Part shown: positions 7,924 to 16,222 of the stretch, in pieces
Layout of the letters: every line of letters starts with the position of its first letter
Numbering within the stretch: position 1 is the stretch's first letter
Source: JAEYFP01 sp047602645
GTDB taxonomy: Bacteria; Bacillota; Clostridia; Lachnospirales; Lachnospiraceae
NCBI GenBank assembly: GCA_047602645.1
Contig: JASGGU010000031.1
Location: 1-39,828, forward strand
Length of the DNA: 39,828 nucleotides
Reading direction: 5' to 3'
Translations under genes and position numbers: made by a program
The notes under the pieces: model-generated
Databases searched by the model: none
What the model saw: only the letters and a program-made list of their open reading frames with translations
What the model was told of the DNA's origin: nothing

Positions 7924-8793
7924 ATGGTTAATTATAAAAATAACAAAAAAATAGGACTCCTTTTTGTTTTGCCGCTGGCCGTTTTTGTATTGATCTTTAT
8001 GGTCTATCCGATTTTCTATAATCTCCAAGTCAGTCTGACGGACTGGAATGGCATCGATCCCGAAAAGACGTTTGTCGGCATGAAAAATTACACTTCTTTA
8101 TTGAAGGACCCGGTTTTCAAGACCGTTCTGAAAAATTTTGTGATGTTTGCCATATTTACTGTTTTGATTCAGGCCATTTTAGGACTTCTTCTGGCAGATA
8201 TGTTTCAACGTAGTTTTTTCGGAAAAGATATTTCCAAGGCGATTATATTTATGCCGGCAATGTTGTCCTCTATTATTATCGGGCAGGTGTTTTACCGGCT
8301 TTTGGATCCGAATATCGGATATTTAAAGGAGCCCTTAAAAGCACTCGGTGTCAGCGCACCGCTGTCAAGTACGAGGCTTGCTTTCTGGGTGATCATTATT
8401 ATTAATATCTGGCAGTGGACGGGTTATTCCATGACACTGTATTACGGTGCAATGGCCGGGATTTCACAGGATTTGTACGAAGCGGCCAGAATCGACGGCG
8501 CAGGCCGATTTCAGATTCTCACGAAAATAACGGTGCCGTTAGTCAGGGGAACGACCTATAATCTGACGATTATCGGTGTGATCGGAGCCTTGAAGCAATA
8601 CGATCTTGTTACCTCGCTGACCGCGGGAGGTCCCGCAAACTCGACGCAGACGTTTGCCACTTATTTGTATCAGGCAGCATTTTCCGATTACAAGCAGGGC
8701 TTTGCAAGTGCGATCGCAGTCGTGATGTTTCTGATCGCGGGAGTGATTACGGCAATACAGCTCAGGCTGTATAATTCAAAATCGAACGATTAG
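7924..8793 (+). CDS. CUT1 sugar ABC transporter permease (MalF/UgpA type)
   Basis: 289 residues; the ATG at 7924 is chosen over upstream in-frame codons because AGGAG lies at 7912-7916 and the first residues (MVNYKNNKKIGLLFVLPLAV) are the usual short cytoplasmic tail plus first membrane helix. It has about six hydrophobic segments. The EAA loop that contacts the ATPase is YEAARIDGAGRFQILTKITV near residue 190-210, followed by VPLV. GGPANSTQTFATYLYQAAF near the C-terminus is typical of MalF-like permeases. It should pair with the next gene in the membrane. No ATPase gene occurs in the operon. Confidence 0.93.
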   Translation: MVNYKNNKKIGLLFVLPLAVFVLIFMVYPIFYNLQVSLTDWNGIDPEKTFVGMKNYTSLLKDPVFKTVLKNFVMFAIFTVLIQAILGLLLADMFQRSFFGKDISKAIIFMPAMLSSIIIGQVFYRLLDPNIGYLKEPLKALGVSAPLSSTRLAFWVIIIINIWQWTGYSMTLYYGAMAGISQDLYEAARIDGAGRFQILTKITVPLVRGTTYNLTIIGVIGALKQYDLVTSLTAGGPANSTQTFATYLYQAAFSDYKQGFASAIAVVMFLIAGVITAIQLRLYNSKSND

Positions 8794-8804
8794 GAGGCGG
8801 TTAT

Positions 8805-9593
8805 ATGGAAAAGAACGGAACAATGAATCAGGTATGCAGAATGCTGATTTCTTTATTGTTTGTTTTGATTATTATTCTGCCGATTTCGATTTTGATTTAC
8901 GGCTCTTTTCAGGGCGGCGGCATTCAGAACTACATCGATATTCTAACGAAATACCATATCCAGACATATTTTTTAAACAGTGTATTGATCAGCGTTATGG
9001 TCGTATTTACTGTAGTGCTGCTGGATATTTTGGCCGGTTTTGCATTTTCGAAAATGCAGTTTCCGTTTAAAAATGCACTGTATCTGTTTCTGCTTGCGGC
9101 ACTTTTGCTGCCGTCAGCCGCAATTTTGGTGCCCATTTTTCAGATCAATTCCAAAATCGGTCTGATTAACAGTTATCTGTCTGTTTTGGGGCCTTATGTC
9201 GTGCTGATTGCACCGTTTAATCTGCTGACGATCAAAAACGGTTTTGATGCAATGCCGAATACCGTTTTAGAGGCAGGGATGATAGACGGCTGCAGTGTGT
9301 GGAAAACACTTTGGCGGATCGCGGTTCCGATGAACAGACCGGCGATTATGATGGCTGTGATTTGGACCTTTATCTCGAGCTGGAATGAATATTTATTTGC
9401 ATTTGTTATGCTGCGTAAGGAAGAAATGATGACGATAACGGTGATTCCGACCAAATTCCAGTCGATGTACGGCGGCAGAATGGGGATGCTTTATGCGGCG
9501 CTGTTTTTGATTCTGATTCCCAGCATAATCATTTACTTTGTGCTGCAGAAGTTCATCGTAGGCGGACTGAATGCGGGTGCTGTAAAGGAATAA
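8805..9593 (+). CDS. CUT1 sugar ABC transporter permease (MalG/UgpE type)
   Basis: 262 residues; the ATG at 8805 is 11 bases after the previous stop with AGGAGGCGG before it. About six hydrophobic segments are seen; the EAA loop is LEAGMIDGCSVWKTLWRIAV followed by PMNRP, and SSWNEYLFAFVML and the C-terminal GGLNAGAVKE are family hallmarks of COG0395 permeases. It forms the heterodimeric channel with the preceding permease. Confidence 0.93.
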   Translation: MEKNGTMNQVCRMLISLLFVLIIILPISILIYGSFQGGGIQNYIDILTKYHIQTYFLNSVLISVMVVFTVVLLDILAGFAFSKMQFPFKNALYLFLLAALLLPSAAILVPIFQINSKIGLINSYLSVLGPYVVLIAPFNLLTIKNGFDAMPNTVLEAGMIDGCSVWKTLWRIAVPMNRPAIMMAVIWTFISSWNEYLFAFVMLRKEEMMTITVIPTKFQSMYGGRMGMLYAALFLILIPSIIIYFVLQKFIVGGLNAGAVKE

Positions 9594-9636
9594 AAGGATT
9601 CTGATCAGATAGGAATGAATAAGGAAGAATGAGGAA

Positions 9637-11181
9637 ATGAAAATGGAATTAAAGGATTACCGCAGCAGGGTCATGGGCTGCTGGCTTGGAAAAAATATTG
9701 GCGGAACACTGGGAATGCCGATGGAATGGGAACGGAAGAAAAATACCGTTACATACTACACGCATGATATTACGGGAGAACCGCTGCCAAACGATGATCT
9801 GGATATTCAGATTTTATGGCTGCTGGCGCTGGAAGAACACGGAATTCAAGTTGATGCAAAGGTTTTGGGAGAGTTTTTTAATGAATACATGATTTTTACC
9901 CACGCGGAGTATGGTACGGCAAAGACGAATCTGCGTTCCGGGCTGCAGCCGCCGGTGAGCGGAAGCTTTAACAATCGCTTCAAGGATAGCTGCGGTTCGT
10001 ATATCCGTGCGGATATATGGGCCTGCCTGTTTCCGGGACTGCCTGAGCTGGCAGTAAAATATGCGTTTGAGGATGCGATTGTGGATCATGGCGACGGGGA
10101 AGGCGTCTATGCGGAGGTATTTACGGCAGCCTTGGAGAGTGCCGCTTTTTACGAGAAGGATCTCTTTAAGCTGATTGATATCGGTTTAAGCTATATTCCG
10201 GAAGATTGTGCGGTGAGCAGGGCGGTCAGAGATGCGCTTCGCACCTACCGGGAGGGCATGACGATAGAAGAAAGCCGTGAATATATCATGCAGAACTATA
10301 TCGGACATCTGGAGTGGCATGCGATATCTGAGGAGGATGAGGAAAAGGGCTATACAAACGGTGAAATGGGCTGGGATGTTCCGTCCAATATTATGATTAT
10401 CATCTATGGCCTGCTCTATGGCGGCGGAAACTATGAAAAGGCAATGTGCTTAGCTGTCAACTACGGTGAGGATACCGACTGTACGGCAGGTACGATTGCC
10501 GCACTCTATGGAATTATGTACGGAGCAGAACTGTTTGATGAAAAGTGGACGAAACCGGTCGGTAATAAAATCGTAACGTTCAGTATTGATCCGTTTTTGA
10601 TGTACGGAAAAATTCCCAAGACGATCGATGAGCTGACGGACCGTGTCCTGCGGGTACACGAAGAGGCCTACCGTACTCTGAAGCTTTCGGACACCCCGGT
10701 CGCTGATTTTTATGCAAAGCCTTATTTTCATAATATCTTTGAGGAAATGAAGACGGTACGCTATGAATTTCCGTATTTGAATGTCCGGCTGGATTATTGC
10801 GGCCTGCCTACAATCGGGAGGGACGAACCGAAGAAAATCAAGTTTATTTTATCGAATACCTCCAAGGCAATTACCTCGGACCGTGTAAATATTTATCTAT
10901 ATACGCGGGAGGACTGCCAGATTGCGCCGCAGCAGGAACAGGCCGTATTTTTAACGATGGCTCACATGGGTGACGGGATCAAGGAAGTAGCATTCGAAAT
11001 TACGGTGGAGGGCCCCTTAAAACCGGTTTACCGTTTTGTGGCCGAGTTTATTTATGAGGAAAATAAAAATAACCGCGCGATGGAGGTACCCTTCGTGCTT
11101 GTTTCTGAAGCCGGCACAACCGTTCCGGTAAAGTGGGAAAAGCGCGGTCCCGATTCAACACCCAATCTTCCGCGGATTTAA
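9637..11181 (+). CDS. ADP-ribosylglycohydrolase (DraG) superfamily hydrolase with extra C-terminal domain
   Basis: 514 residues, 43 bases after the permease and apparently the last gene of the importer operon; an ATG at 9643 is also possible. The N-terminal 330 residues are the all-helical DraG fold: RVMGCWLGKNIGGTLGMPME at the start, PNDDLDIQILW at about 51 (D53, D54, D56 in place of the TDDT metal motif), DHGDGEGVYAEVFTAALESA near 150, and NYGEDTDCTAGTIAALYGI near 275 (D279, D281). These Asp residues would bind the dinuclear metal. About residues 390-514 form an extra, probably beta-rich domain not found in classic DraG. Family members cleave ADP-ribose or other ribosyl N/O-glycosides. Its position suggests that it hydrolyses whatever the importer brings in; the real substrate is unknown. 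Confidence 0.85.
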   Translation: MKMELKDYRSRVMGCWLGKNIGGTLGMPMEWERKKNTVTYYTHDITGEPLPNDDLDIQILWLLALEEHGIQVDAKVLGEFFNEYMIFTHAEYGTAKTNLRSGLQPPVSGSFNNRFKDSCGSYIRADIWACLFPGLPELAVKYAFEDAIVDHGDGEGVYAEVFTAALESAAFYEKDLFKLIDIGLSYIPEDCAVSRAVRDALRTYREGMTIEESREYIMQNYIGHLEWHAISEEDEEKGYTNGEMGWDVPSNIMIIIYGLLYGGGNYEKAMCLAVNYGEDTDCTAGTIAALYGIMYGAELFDEKWTKPVGNKIVTFSIDPFLMYGKIPKTIDELTDRVLRVHEEAYRTLKLSDTPVADFYAKPYFHNIFEEMKTVRYEFPYLNVRLDYCGLPTIGRDEPKKIKFILSNTSKAITSDRVNIYLYTREDCQIAPQQEQAVFLTMAHMGDGIKEVAFEITVEGPLKPVYRFVAEFIYEENKNNRAMEVPFVLVSEAGTTVPVKWEKRGPDSTPNLPRI

Positions 11182-11211
11182 GTATCAGACAATTTCTATA
11201 TAAAATAAAAG

Positions 11212-11252
11212 CATGCAGCAGGCCGGTCAGTAAATGTCCGGTCTGCTGCATG
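11212..11252. terminator. Bidirectional intrinsic terminator between convergent operons
   Basis: CATGCAGCAGGCCGG (11212-11226) and CCGGTCTGCTGCATG (11238-11252) form a 15-pair stem (one G-U) with an 11-base loop. On the minus strand it is followed by CTTTTATTTTATA, a good U-rich tail ending the nucleoside-importer operon; on the plus strand the tail TTTACAT is weaker. It lies exactly between the stops at 11181 and 11268. Confidence 0.85.
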
Positions 11253-11267
11253 TTTACATAAACAGAA

Positions 11268-12284
11268 CTATTGAAGAAACGTTCCTTCTTTAATTTGCTC
11301 AACATATTCTAAATACTGTGTTTTAATTTCTTCCGATACGGAATTATGAAAGGTCCCAACACTCAGACAGCCATTGGATAGATCTCCGTAGATAGTTTTA
11401 TTTCCATAAGTTCCATTTTTAATATCTTCCATACAAAGGGCAATCATAGCCGCATTATCAGTAACGACACTGGACACAATCACATCAGACTCCTGTTCTG
11501 CGAGCAAGTCGCTCGGCTGACCGATATCAAAACGGTTTTCATATCCGGCCAAGGCCTCTCTGGCACCTGAATCAACTGCACTGGCATCTCCGAACATAAC
11601 ATCAACATCATTGGTTGTTACCATGGAATTGGCAATTTCCATTCCTCTGGCAGTATCGCTGAAAGAACCTGCATAGGCGGAAGAAACAGTGATATCTGGA
11701 TTGATCTTTTTCGCACCGGCTTCATAGCATTCCAGTTTTGTCTTTGTTGTATCCAGCTCCATTCCTCCGATAAACCCGATATTACCGGTTTCACTGATTA
11801 AGCCTGCAAGAGCCCCTGCCATATAGCCGATCTGTTTGGCATCCGGCAATAAGGAGACCACATTATCAGTTTCAACAGTTCCGTTTAAAAGAGCAAAGTA
11901 AACATCCGGATAGTCGGCCGATACTTCCACAACAGCATCCGTATATTGATTTCCGGGAGCAAAAATTAAATCAAAGCCCAGATCTGCATAGGATCTTAAA
12001 TTGGTCGCAAAATCGGCAATATCAATTCCGTCTGAATATTGAGTCTCAAATCCATTTTCTTCCGCCGCCGCTACCATAGCATTGTAGCAGGCTGCACCCC
12101 AGCCGCCGTCAGCTATGGTGGAGTCACAGATCATGGCAACCTTATAGGTTTTTTCTTCCGTCGGAGCTTCTGAGGCTGTTTCCGATTGGGCTTCGGTGAC
12201 AGCCGCTTTGCTGCCTGCGCATCCTGTAAGGACAGCCATGGTCATGGCTGCAGATAACAGCACCGTAAGTAATCTTTTTTTCAT
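11268..12284 (-). CDS. BMP-family nucleoside-type ABC transporter binding lipoprotein
   Basis: 338 residues; the start at 12284 is preceded on the minus strand by AGGAGG. The signal peptide MKKRLLTVLLSAAMTMAVLT ends in a lipobox with lipidated C22. The PnrA/BmpA/Med fold is evident: KVAMICDSTIADGGWGAACYNAM at the start, GFDLIFAPGNQYTDAVVEVS, DVYFALLNG, IGYMAGALAGLISETGNIGF and a Bmp-typical late DNAAMIALCMEDI. Members bind purine nucleosides or similar ligands outside the cell. Here it is the last gene of the operon, after ATPase and permeases, whereas in Bacillus nupNOPQ the binding protein is first. The 100-base gap before it contains a stem-loop. Confidence 0.9.
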   Translation of the reverse strand: MKKRLLTVLLSAAMTMAVLTGCAGSKAAVTEAQSETASEAPTEEKTYKVAMICDSTIADGGWGAACYNAMVAAAEENGFETQYSDGIDIADFATNLRSYADLGFDLIFAPGNQYTDAVVEVSADYPDVYFALLNGTVETDNVVSLLPDAKQIGYMAGALAGLISETGNIGFIGGMELDTTKTKLECYEAGAKKINPDITVSSAYAGSFSDTARGMEIANSMVTTNDVDVMFGDASAVDSGAREALAGYENRFDIGQPSDLLAEQESDVIVSSVVTDNAAMIALCMEDIKNGTYGNKTIYGDLSNGCLSVGTFHNSVSEEIKTQYLEYVEQIKEGTFLQ

Positions 12285-12316
12285 AATTTAAATCCTCCTG
12301 TTTTAATTTTATATTG

Positions 12317-12350
12317 CAATCGGCATAGAATAAATAATTTTTGCCGATTG
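12317..12350 (-). promoter_or_regulatory. Stem-loop between permease and binding-protein genes
   Basis: CAATCGGC (12317-12324) pairs with GCCGATTG (12343-12350) across an 18-base AT-rich loop, inside the permease-to-lipoprotein gap. On the minus strand it is not followed by a U-run, so it is more likely a processing or stability element for the downstream lipoprotein mRNA than a terminator. Confidence 0.4.
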
Positions 12351-12386
12351 TTTTTACTTAATAGAGAGCTGTACATATCAGCTGAT

Positions 12387-13319
12387 TTAATGTTCTTCTC
12401 TGAGATAAGGCTTTCCGTTTGCTTTGGGTCCGGCCTTTTTGATGCCAAAAAAGGCAAGGGCAAATAAAGTACACAGGTAAGGAATCATAGCAAGAAGCTG
12501 ATAAGGAGTATCGGAACTCATAACCTGAAGTCTGAGCTGAAGTGCGTCACTAAACCCGAAAAGCAATGCGGCAAAAAGAATTCCGCCCGGCATCCAGCGG
12601 CCAAATATAACGGCAGATAAGGCAATGAAACCACGGCCTGACACAACGCCGTCGGAATAGGTGCTGATATAGCAGGTAGTCAGGTAGGCGCCGCCTATTC
12701 CGGCCAACATGCCGCAGATTATGCAGGCAATGTATTTTTGACGAATAACGGGAATTCCCAAAGATTCTGCGGCTTTAGGGAACTCTCCTACCGCCTTGTA
12801 ATTCAGGCCTGCTTTTGTTTTTGTAAAAAACAGATAAGTAAAAGGAACCATCAGATATACTAAATATACAACAGGGGTATGCCTGAAAAATACGGGTCCG
12901 ATTACGGGAAGGCTGCTAATAAAAGGAATAGGGGCTTCCTGCATCAAAGTAGCCTGAACTAAAGAAGAATTGATCCCAAAATATATTTTGTAAATAAAAG
13001 AGGCAAGGGCAGGCGCAAAAATATTCAGTGCCATCCCATAAACGATTTGCTGACCGCATAGGTGTATGGTGCAAAACGCATAAATTAGATTAATTAAAAT
13101 CCCGCCCAAAGCACCCGCAAGAATTCCAAGAAAGGGGCTTCCCGTAATATAGCTGACAAGAAATCCTGCCAGGGAACCAAAGGCCATGATCCCGTCCAGT
13201 CCGATGTTTACCAGGCCGGCTCGTTCAGAATATAATTCGGCTAATGCAACAATTAATATAGGAGTGGCCATACGGACAGTTGCTAAAAGTAATTCCTGAA
13301 TAAAGGATGCTGTATTCAT
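12387..13319 (-). CDS. Nucleoside-type ABC transporter permease (NupQ/YufQ-like)
   Basis: 310 residues, multi-spanning. The start ATG overlaps the stop of the preceding permease by 4 bases (ATGA). ALAELYSERAGLVNIGLDGI near the N-terminus is the hallmark of the second BMP-type permease, followed by MAFGSLAGFLVSYITGSPFL, LCGQQIVYGMALNIFAPALA and GRGFIALSAVIFGRWMPGG. It belongs to BPD_transp_2 (COG1079) and partners the next upstream gene. Confidence 0.92.
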   Translation of the reverse strand: MNTASFIQELLLATVRMATPILIVALAELYSERAGLVNIGLDGIMAFGSLAGFLVSYITGSPFLGILAGALGGILINLIYAFCTIHLCGQQIVYGMALNIFAPALASFIYKIYFGINSSLVQATLMQEAPIPFISSLPVIGPVFFRHTPVVYLVYLMVPFTYLFFTKTKAGLNYKAVGEFPKAAESLGIPVIRQKYIACIICGMLAGIGGAYLTTCYISTYSDGVVSGRGFIALSAVIFGRWMPGGILFAALLFGFSDALQLRLQVMSSDTPYQLLAMIPYLCTLFALAFFGIKKAGPKANGKPYLREEH

Positions 13320-14383
13320 ATGTTTACCTCCTTTGCCGAGTGAGTTCTTTCAGATAAGAACTGCTTTATGCCGGGGAGATTGACCAGAGCATTTCCTGCA
13401 ACGGCAAACACAATCACCAATGCCTGTATAATATCTATTACAGAAGTAGGCATTCCTGTTCCTACCTGCATGGTGGTTGCACCGGTGCGCAGTACGGCAA
13501 AGAGATATGCAACCAAAACAGTACCAATGGGATTTAACTGACCGATCAGTGCAATGGCAACTCCATCAAATCCATAACCTGTTCCAAAACCGGAAAGAAG
13601 ACGAAACTGAGTTCCATGTAATTCCACACTTCCGCCAAGCCCGGCGATGGCACCTGATACAATGAAGGCGGCAACCATAAGCTTATTAACGGGAAAGCCG
13701 TTGAATCTGGACGCTATGGCATTGAGACCTACCGCACGAAGCTGAAAACCATTAGATGTAGCATACAGATAATAATAAACTGCCAGGGTAATTACCAGGG
13801 CAATGATAATTCCGGCATGGGCTCTGGTTCCGGTAAGAATGCGGGACAGCTTTACAGAATCGTCGATGGCGGCTGTCTGCGGGACACTGCCTTCCCGCAG
13901 CGGTCCGCTGTAGAGGTATCCCATAAATAATACGGCTACATAATTGAGCATGATGCTCACAATCATTTCATTTAATCCCCGGGTAATTTTTAAGATACCG
14001 GGAATAGCACCCCAAAGGCCCCCTGCAAGCGTACCCAGTAAAAGACTGCAGATAAGTAATGGAATCCCGGAAATGGCGGTCACTGTTGTAGAAAACCAGA
14101 TACTTGTTACTGCGCCGATCACAAACTGTCCCTCCGCGCCAAGATTAAATACACCGCATTTATAAGCAAATGTAGCGGCAAGTCCCGTAAACATCAGAGG
14201 AGTTGCTTTTACGAGTGTTTCCCCGATATTCGCAGTCGTTCCAAAGGCTCCTTTTAATAAATAGGAAAAGGCTTCAGCCGGATTTCCGCCAATGCACAGC
14301 ATGAGAATTGCACCTGCAAAAAGGGAGAAGGCAACAGAAATAATGGGAACAATAATTTTTATCAGAATATTTTTTATTTTCAT
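13316..14383 (-). CDS. Nucleoside-type ABC transporter permease (NupP/YufP-like)
   Basis: 355 residues with about 9-10 hydrophobic segments (COG4603). Landmarks: ATPLMFTGLAATFAYKCGVF, NLGAEGQFVIGAV, KITRGLNEMIVSIMLNYVAV, GLNAIASRFNGFPV and GFDGVAIALIGQLNPIGTV. It overlaps both neighbours by 4 bases, so ATPase, this permease and the next are translationally coupled. Confidence 0.92.
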   Translation of the reverse strand: MKIKNILIKIIVPIISVAFSLFAGAILMLCIGGNPAEAFSYLLKGAFGTTANIGETLVKATPLMFTGLAATFAYKCGVFNLGAEGQFVIGAVTSIWFSTTVTAISGIPLLICSLLLGTLAGGLWGAIPGILKITRGLNEMIVSIMLNYVAVLFMGYLYSGPLREGSVPQTAAIDDSVKLSRILTGTRAHAGIIIALVITLAVYYYLYATSNGFQLRAVGLNAIASRFNGFPVNKLMVAAFIVSGAIAGLGGSVELHGTQFRLLSGFGTGYGFDGVAIALIGQLNPIGTVLVAYLFAVLRTGATTMQVGTGMPTSVIDIIQALVIVFAVAGNALVNLPGIKQFLSERTHSAKEVNI

Positions 14384-15906
14384 GGAAATACCTCCTCTGT
14401 TTTTCCGGCCATTGCTAATGAAATCTGCTCAATGGGAGGATTGATACCGGAATAAATACCCACGATCCTGCCTTCAAACATTACACCGATTCTGTCGGAG
14501 AGTTTCAGGACTTCATCGAAATCCGCACTAATCAGAAGGACACCGCAGCCGCGATCTCTGGAATCTATGATCTTGTCATGAATGTATCTGGTTGCACCGA
14601 TATCCAATCCCCTTGCGGGATGAACCGCAACCAACAAATCGGGATTCTCTTCCAGCTCTCTGGCGAGAATTACTTTCTGCTGATTTCCCCCGGATAAATT
14701 TCTGGTCTCCTGTTCCACACTGGAACAGCGAATATCGTAGCTTTCTTTCATCTGATCAGCATAGACCGTCATCGCTCTTTTTTTCAAAAAAAATCCTTTG
14801 CCAACCGAGAAAGAAGGCTTTTTTGTCGATTTCAAAACAAGATTTTCCTTGATAGACATATTTCCGATGAGACCCATCTTATTTCTGTCTTCGGGAATGT
14901 GGGAAACATTTTCTTCGATAAAATGTATGGGCATAAACTTGGCAATTTTTTTTTGATTAAGTTCAATCTGACCGTCATCTGGCCGGATTACCCCTGTTAC
15001 AAGCTGAGCTAATTGAGATTGCCCGTTTCCGTCCACGCCTGCAATTCCAAGGACCTCCCCTTTGCCGACATGAAAAGTAATATCGCACAGTCCGCCCCGT
15101 TTTGAATCTTTGTGGTAATTAACATGGGATAATGAAAGAATATTTTCTCCGGCTTTTTCTTTCTTTTTATAGTCGTTGGCAGTCAGCTTCCGTCCAATCA
15201 TCAGATTTGCCAGCTCACCCGCATCGGTATTCTTTTTTTCTACAGTTGCAATGGACTTTCCATCCCTTAAAATCGTAATACGGTCACTGATTTCCAATAC
15301 CTCTCTCATTTTATGAGAGATAAAAATAACAGATTTTTGTTCGGCAGTCAGCTTTCTGATAATCCGAAACAATCCTTCCACCTCGATATCGGTAAGTGCT
15401 GCGGTTGGTTCATCCAGTATAAGAAGTTGTGCACCCCGGTACAGTGCTTTTAAAATTTCCACACGCTGCTGCTCACCTACAGAAATTCCAGTAATTTCCT
15501 TATCCAGATCAACCTCCAGGCCATAGCGGTTTGCCAGTCCGGCGATTTCTTCCTTCAGCTTTAGTTTTTTGATAAAAAAGGAGGAATCCTTGCTCGTGCC
15601 AAGTATAATATTTTCAAATACACTCATTGCCTCGATCAGCATAAAATGCTGATGAACCATTCCGATTCCCAGCTTTACGGATTTTGAAGGTGTATGAATA
15701 GGTACCTGTTTTCCGTGAAGGTAAATAGTTCCTTCCGTAGGCTGATATAAGCCGGTTAATATATTCATGAGAGTACTTTTTCCTGCGCCGTTTTCTCCCA
15801 GTAACGTATGTACTTCTCCCTTGCGAACCGTTAGGTTGATATGGTTGTTTGCATATATTTCACCAAATTTTTTTGTGATGCCTTCCATTCTGAGAAATTC
15901 TTCCAT
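14380..15906 (-). CDS. Nucleoside-type ABC transporter ATPase with two ABC domains (NupO/YufO-like)
   Basis: 508 residues; ATG at 15906 with AGGGGGATCT upstream. Domain 1 has a normal Walker A (GENGAGKS, about 37-44), signature ISVGEQQRVEIL and Walker B LLILDEPTAAL. Domain 2 lacks the Walker A lysine (GIAGVDGNGQSQLAQ) and has NLSGGNQQKVILARELE and a divergent Walker B, VAVHPARGLDIGA. This asymmetry is normal for the family (COG3845), where one site is degenerate. It drives import through the two permeases. First gene of the operon, behind the attenuator-like hairpin. Confidence 0.93.
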   Translation of the reverse strand: MEEFLRMEGITKKFGEIYANNHINLTVRKGEVHTLLGENGAGKSTLMNILTGLYQPTEGTIYLHGKQVPIHTPSKSVKLGIGMVHQHFMLIEAMSVFENIILGTSKDSSFFIKKLKLKEEIAGLANRYGLEVDLDKEITGISVGEQQRVEILKALYRGAQLLILDEPTAALTDIEVEGLFRIIRKLTAEQKSVIFISHKMREVLEISDRITILRDGKSIATVEKKNTDAGELANLMIGRKLTANDYKKKEKAGENILSLSHVNYHKDSKRGGLCDITFHVGKGEVLGIAGVDGNGQSQLAQLVTGVIRPDDGQIELNQKKIAKFMPIHFIEENVSHIPEDRNKMGLIGNMSIKENLVLKSTKKPSFSVGKGFFLKKRAMTVYADQMKESYDIRCSSVEQETRNLSGGNQQKVILARELEENPDLLVAVHPARGLDIGATRYIHDKIIDSRDRGCGVLLISADFDEVLKLSDRIGVMFEGRIVGIYSGINPPIEQISLAMAGKTEEVFP

Positions 15907-15926
15907 TTAGATCCCCCTGCAAATAA

Positions 15927-15961
15927 AAAGGTGTAAATTCCGACTTGGAATTTACACCTTT
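15927..15961 (-). terminator. Leader terminator hairpin (attenuator candidate) of the nucleoside-importer operon
   Basis: A perfect 15-pair inverted repeat: AAAGGTGTAAATTCC (15927-15941) and its complement at 15947-15961 with a 5-base loop. On the minus strand the stem ends CCTTTTTATTTG, a U-run, then the ribosome-binding site and ATG of the ATPase gene follow within about 20 bases. It lies between that gene and its promoter, so it can only control readthrough of this operon. About 60 bases of leader precede it; I recognise no known riboswitch there. Confidence 0.75.
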
Positions 15962-16031
15962 GTAATTTAAGTAATTTGGCTTGTATGATACTGTTTTAAA
16001 ATGGATCAAAGAATTGATTTATTTAGGTAGT

Positions 16032-16060
16032 AATATAGCATGATCGAATAAAAAGGTCAA
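16032..16060 (-). promoter_or_regulatory. Promoter of the nucleoside-importer operon
   Basis: On the minus strand: TTGACC (16060-16055), 17-base spacer, TATATT (16037-16032). This near-consensus sigma-A site gives a leader of about 120 bases before the ATG at 15906. Confidence 0.75.
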
Positions 16061-16099
16061 GCTTTTCATTCATTTGCAACTGCATGACTTTCATTTTAC

Positions 16100-16128
16100 T
16101 TGACAAAAACAGAAATGAGAGATAATAT
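16100..16128 (+). promoter_or_regulatory. Promoter of the fatty acid synthesis cluster
   Basis: TTGACA (16100-16105), 17-base spacer, TAATAT (16123-16128): an almost perfect sigma-A promoter, about 95 bases before acpP. The strength implies that control is by repression, which fits the operator array that begins directly after the -10. Confidence 0.85.
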
Positions 16129-16173
16129 TTTGGTTGTCAAATAGTTTGATAATCAAATAATTTGAAATTCAAA
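16129..16173 (+). promoter_or_regulatory. Three tandem FabT-like operators, 16-bp period
   Basis: TTTGGttgTCAAA (16129-16141), TTTGAtaaTCAAA (16145-16157) and TTTGAaatTCAAA (16161-16173) are 13-bp inverted repeats of TTTGA-N3-TCAAA starting exactly 16 bases apart; only the first has one mismatch. They cover the transcription start just after the -10. This core matches what is known for FabT, the MarR-type repressor of streptococcal fab genes, and a MarR gene closes this cluster at 23578-24015. The assignment to that regulator is inference. Confidence 0.75.
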
Positions 16174-16222
16174 CAAAAATCGACGGATTTCGTAAAATGA
16201 AAAAACCAAAAGGAGACAAAAA

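Noticed and set aside
15962..16030. Purine, preQ1 or other known riboswitch in the nucleoside-importer leader
   Set aside because: I looked for the purine-type three-way-junction core and preQ1-like short pseudoknot and saw neither; only a small ATCAA/TTGAT hairpin is present, so I report the terminator alone.
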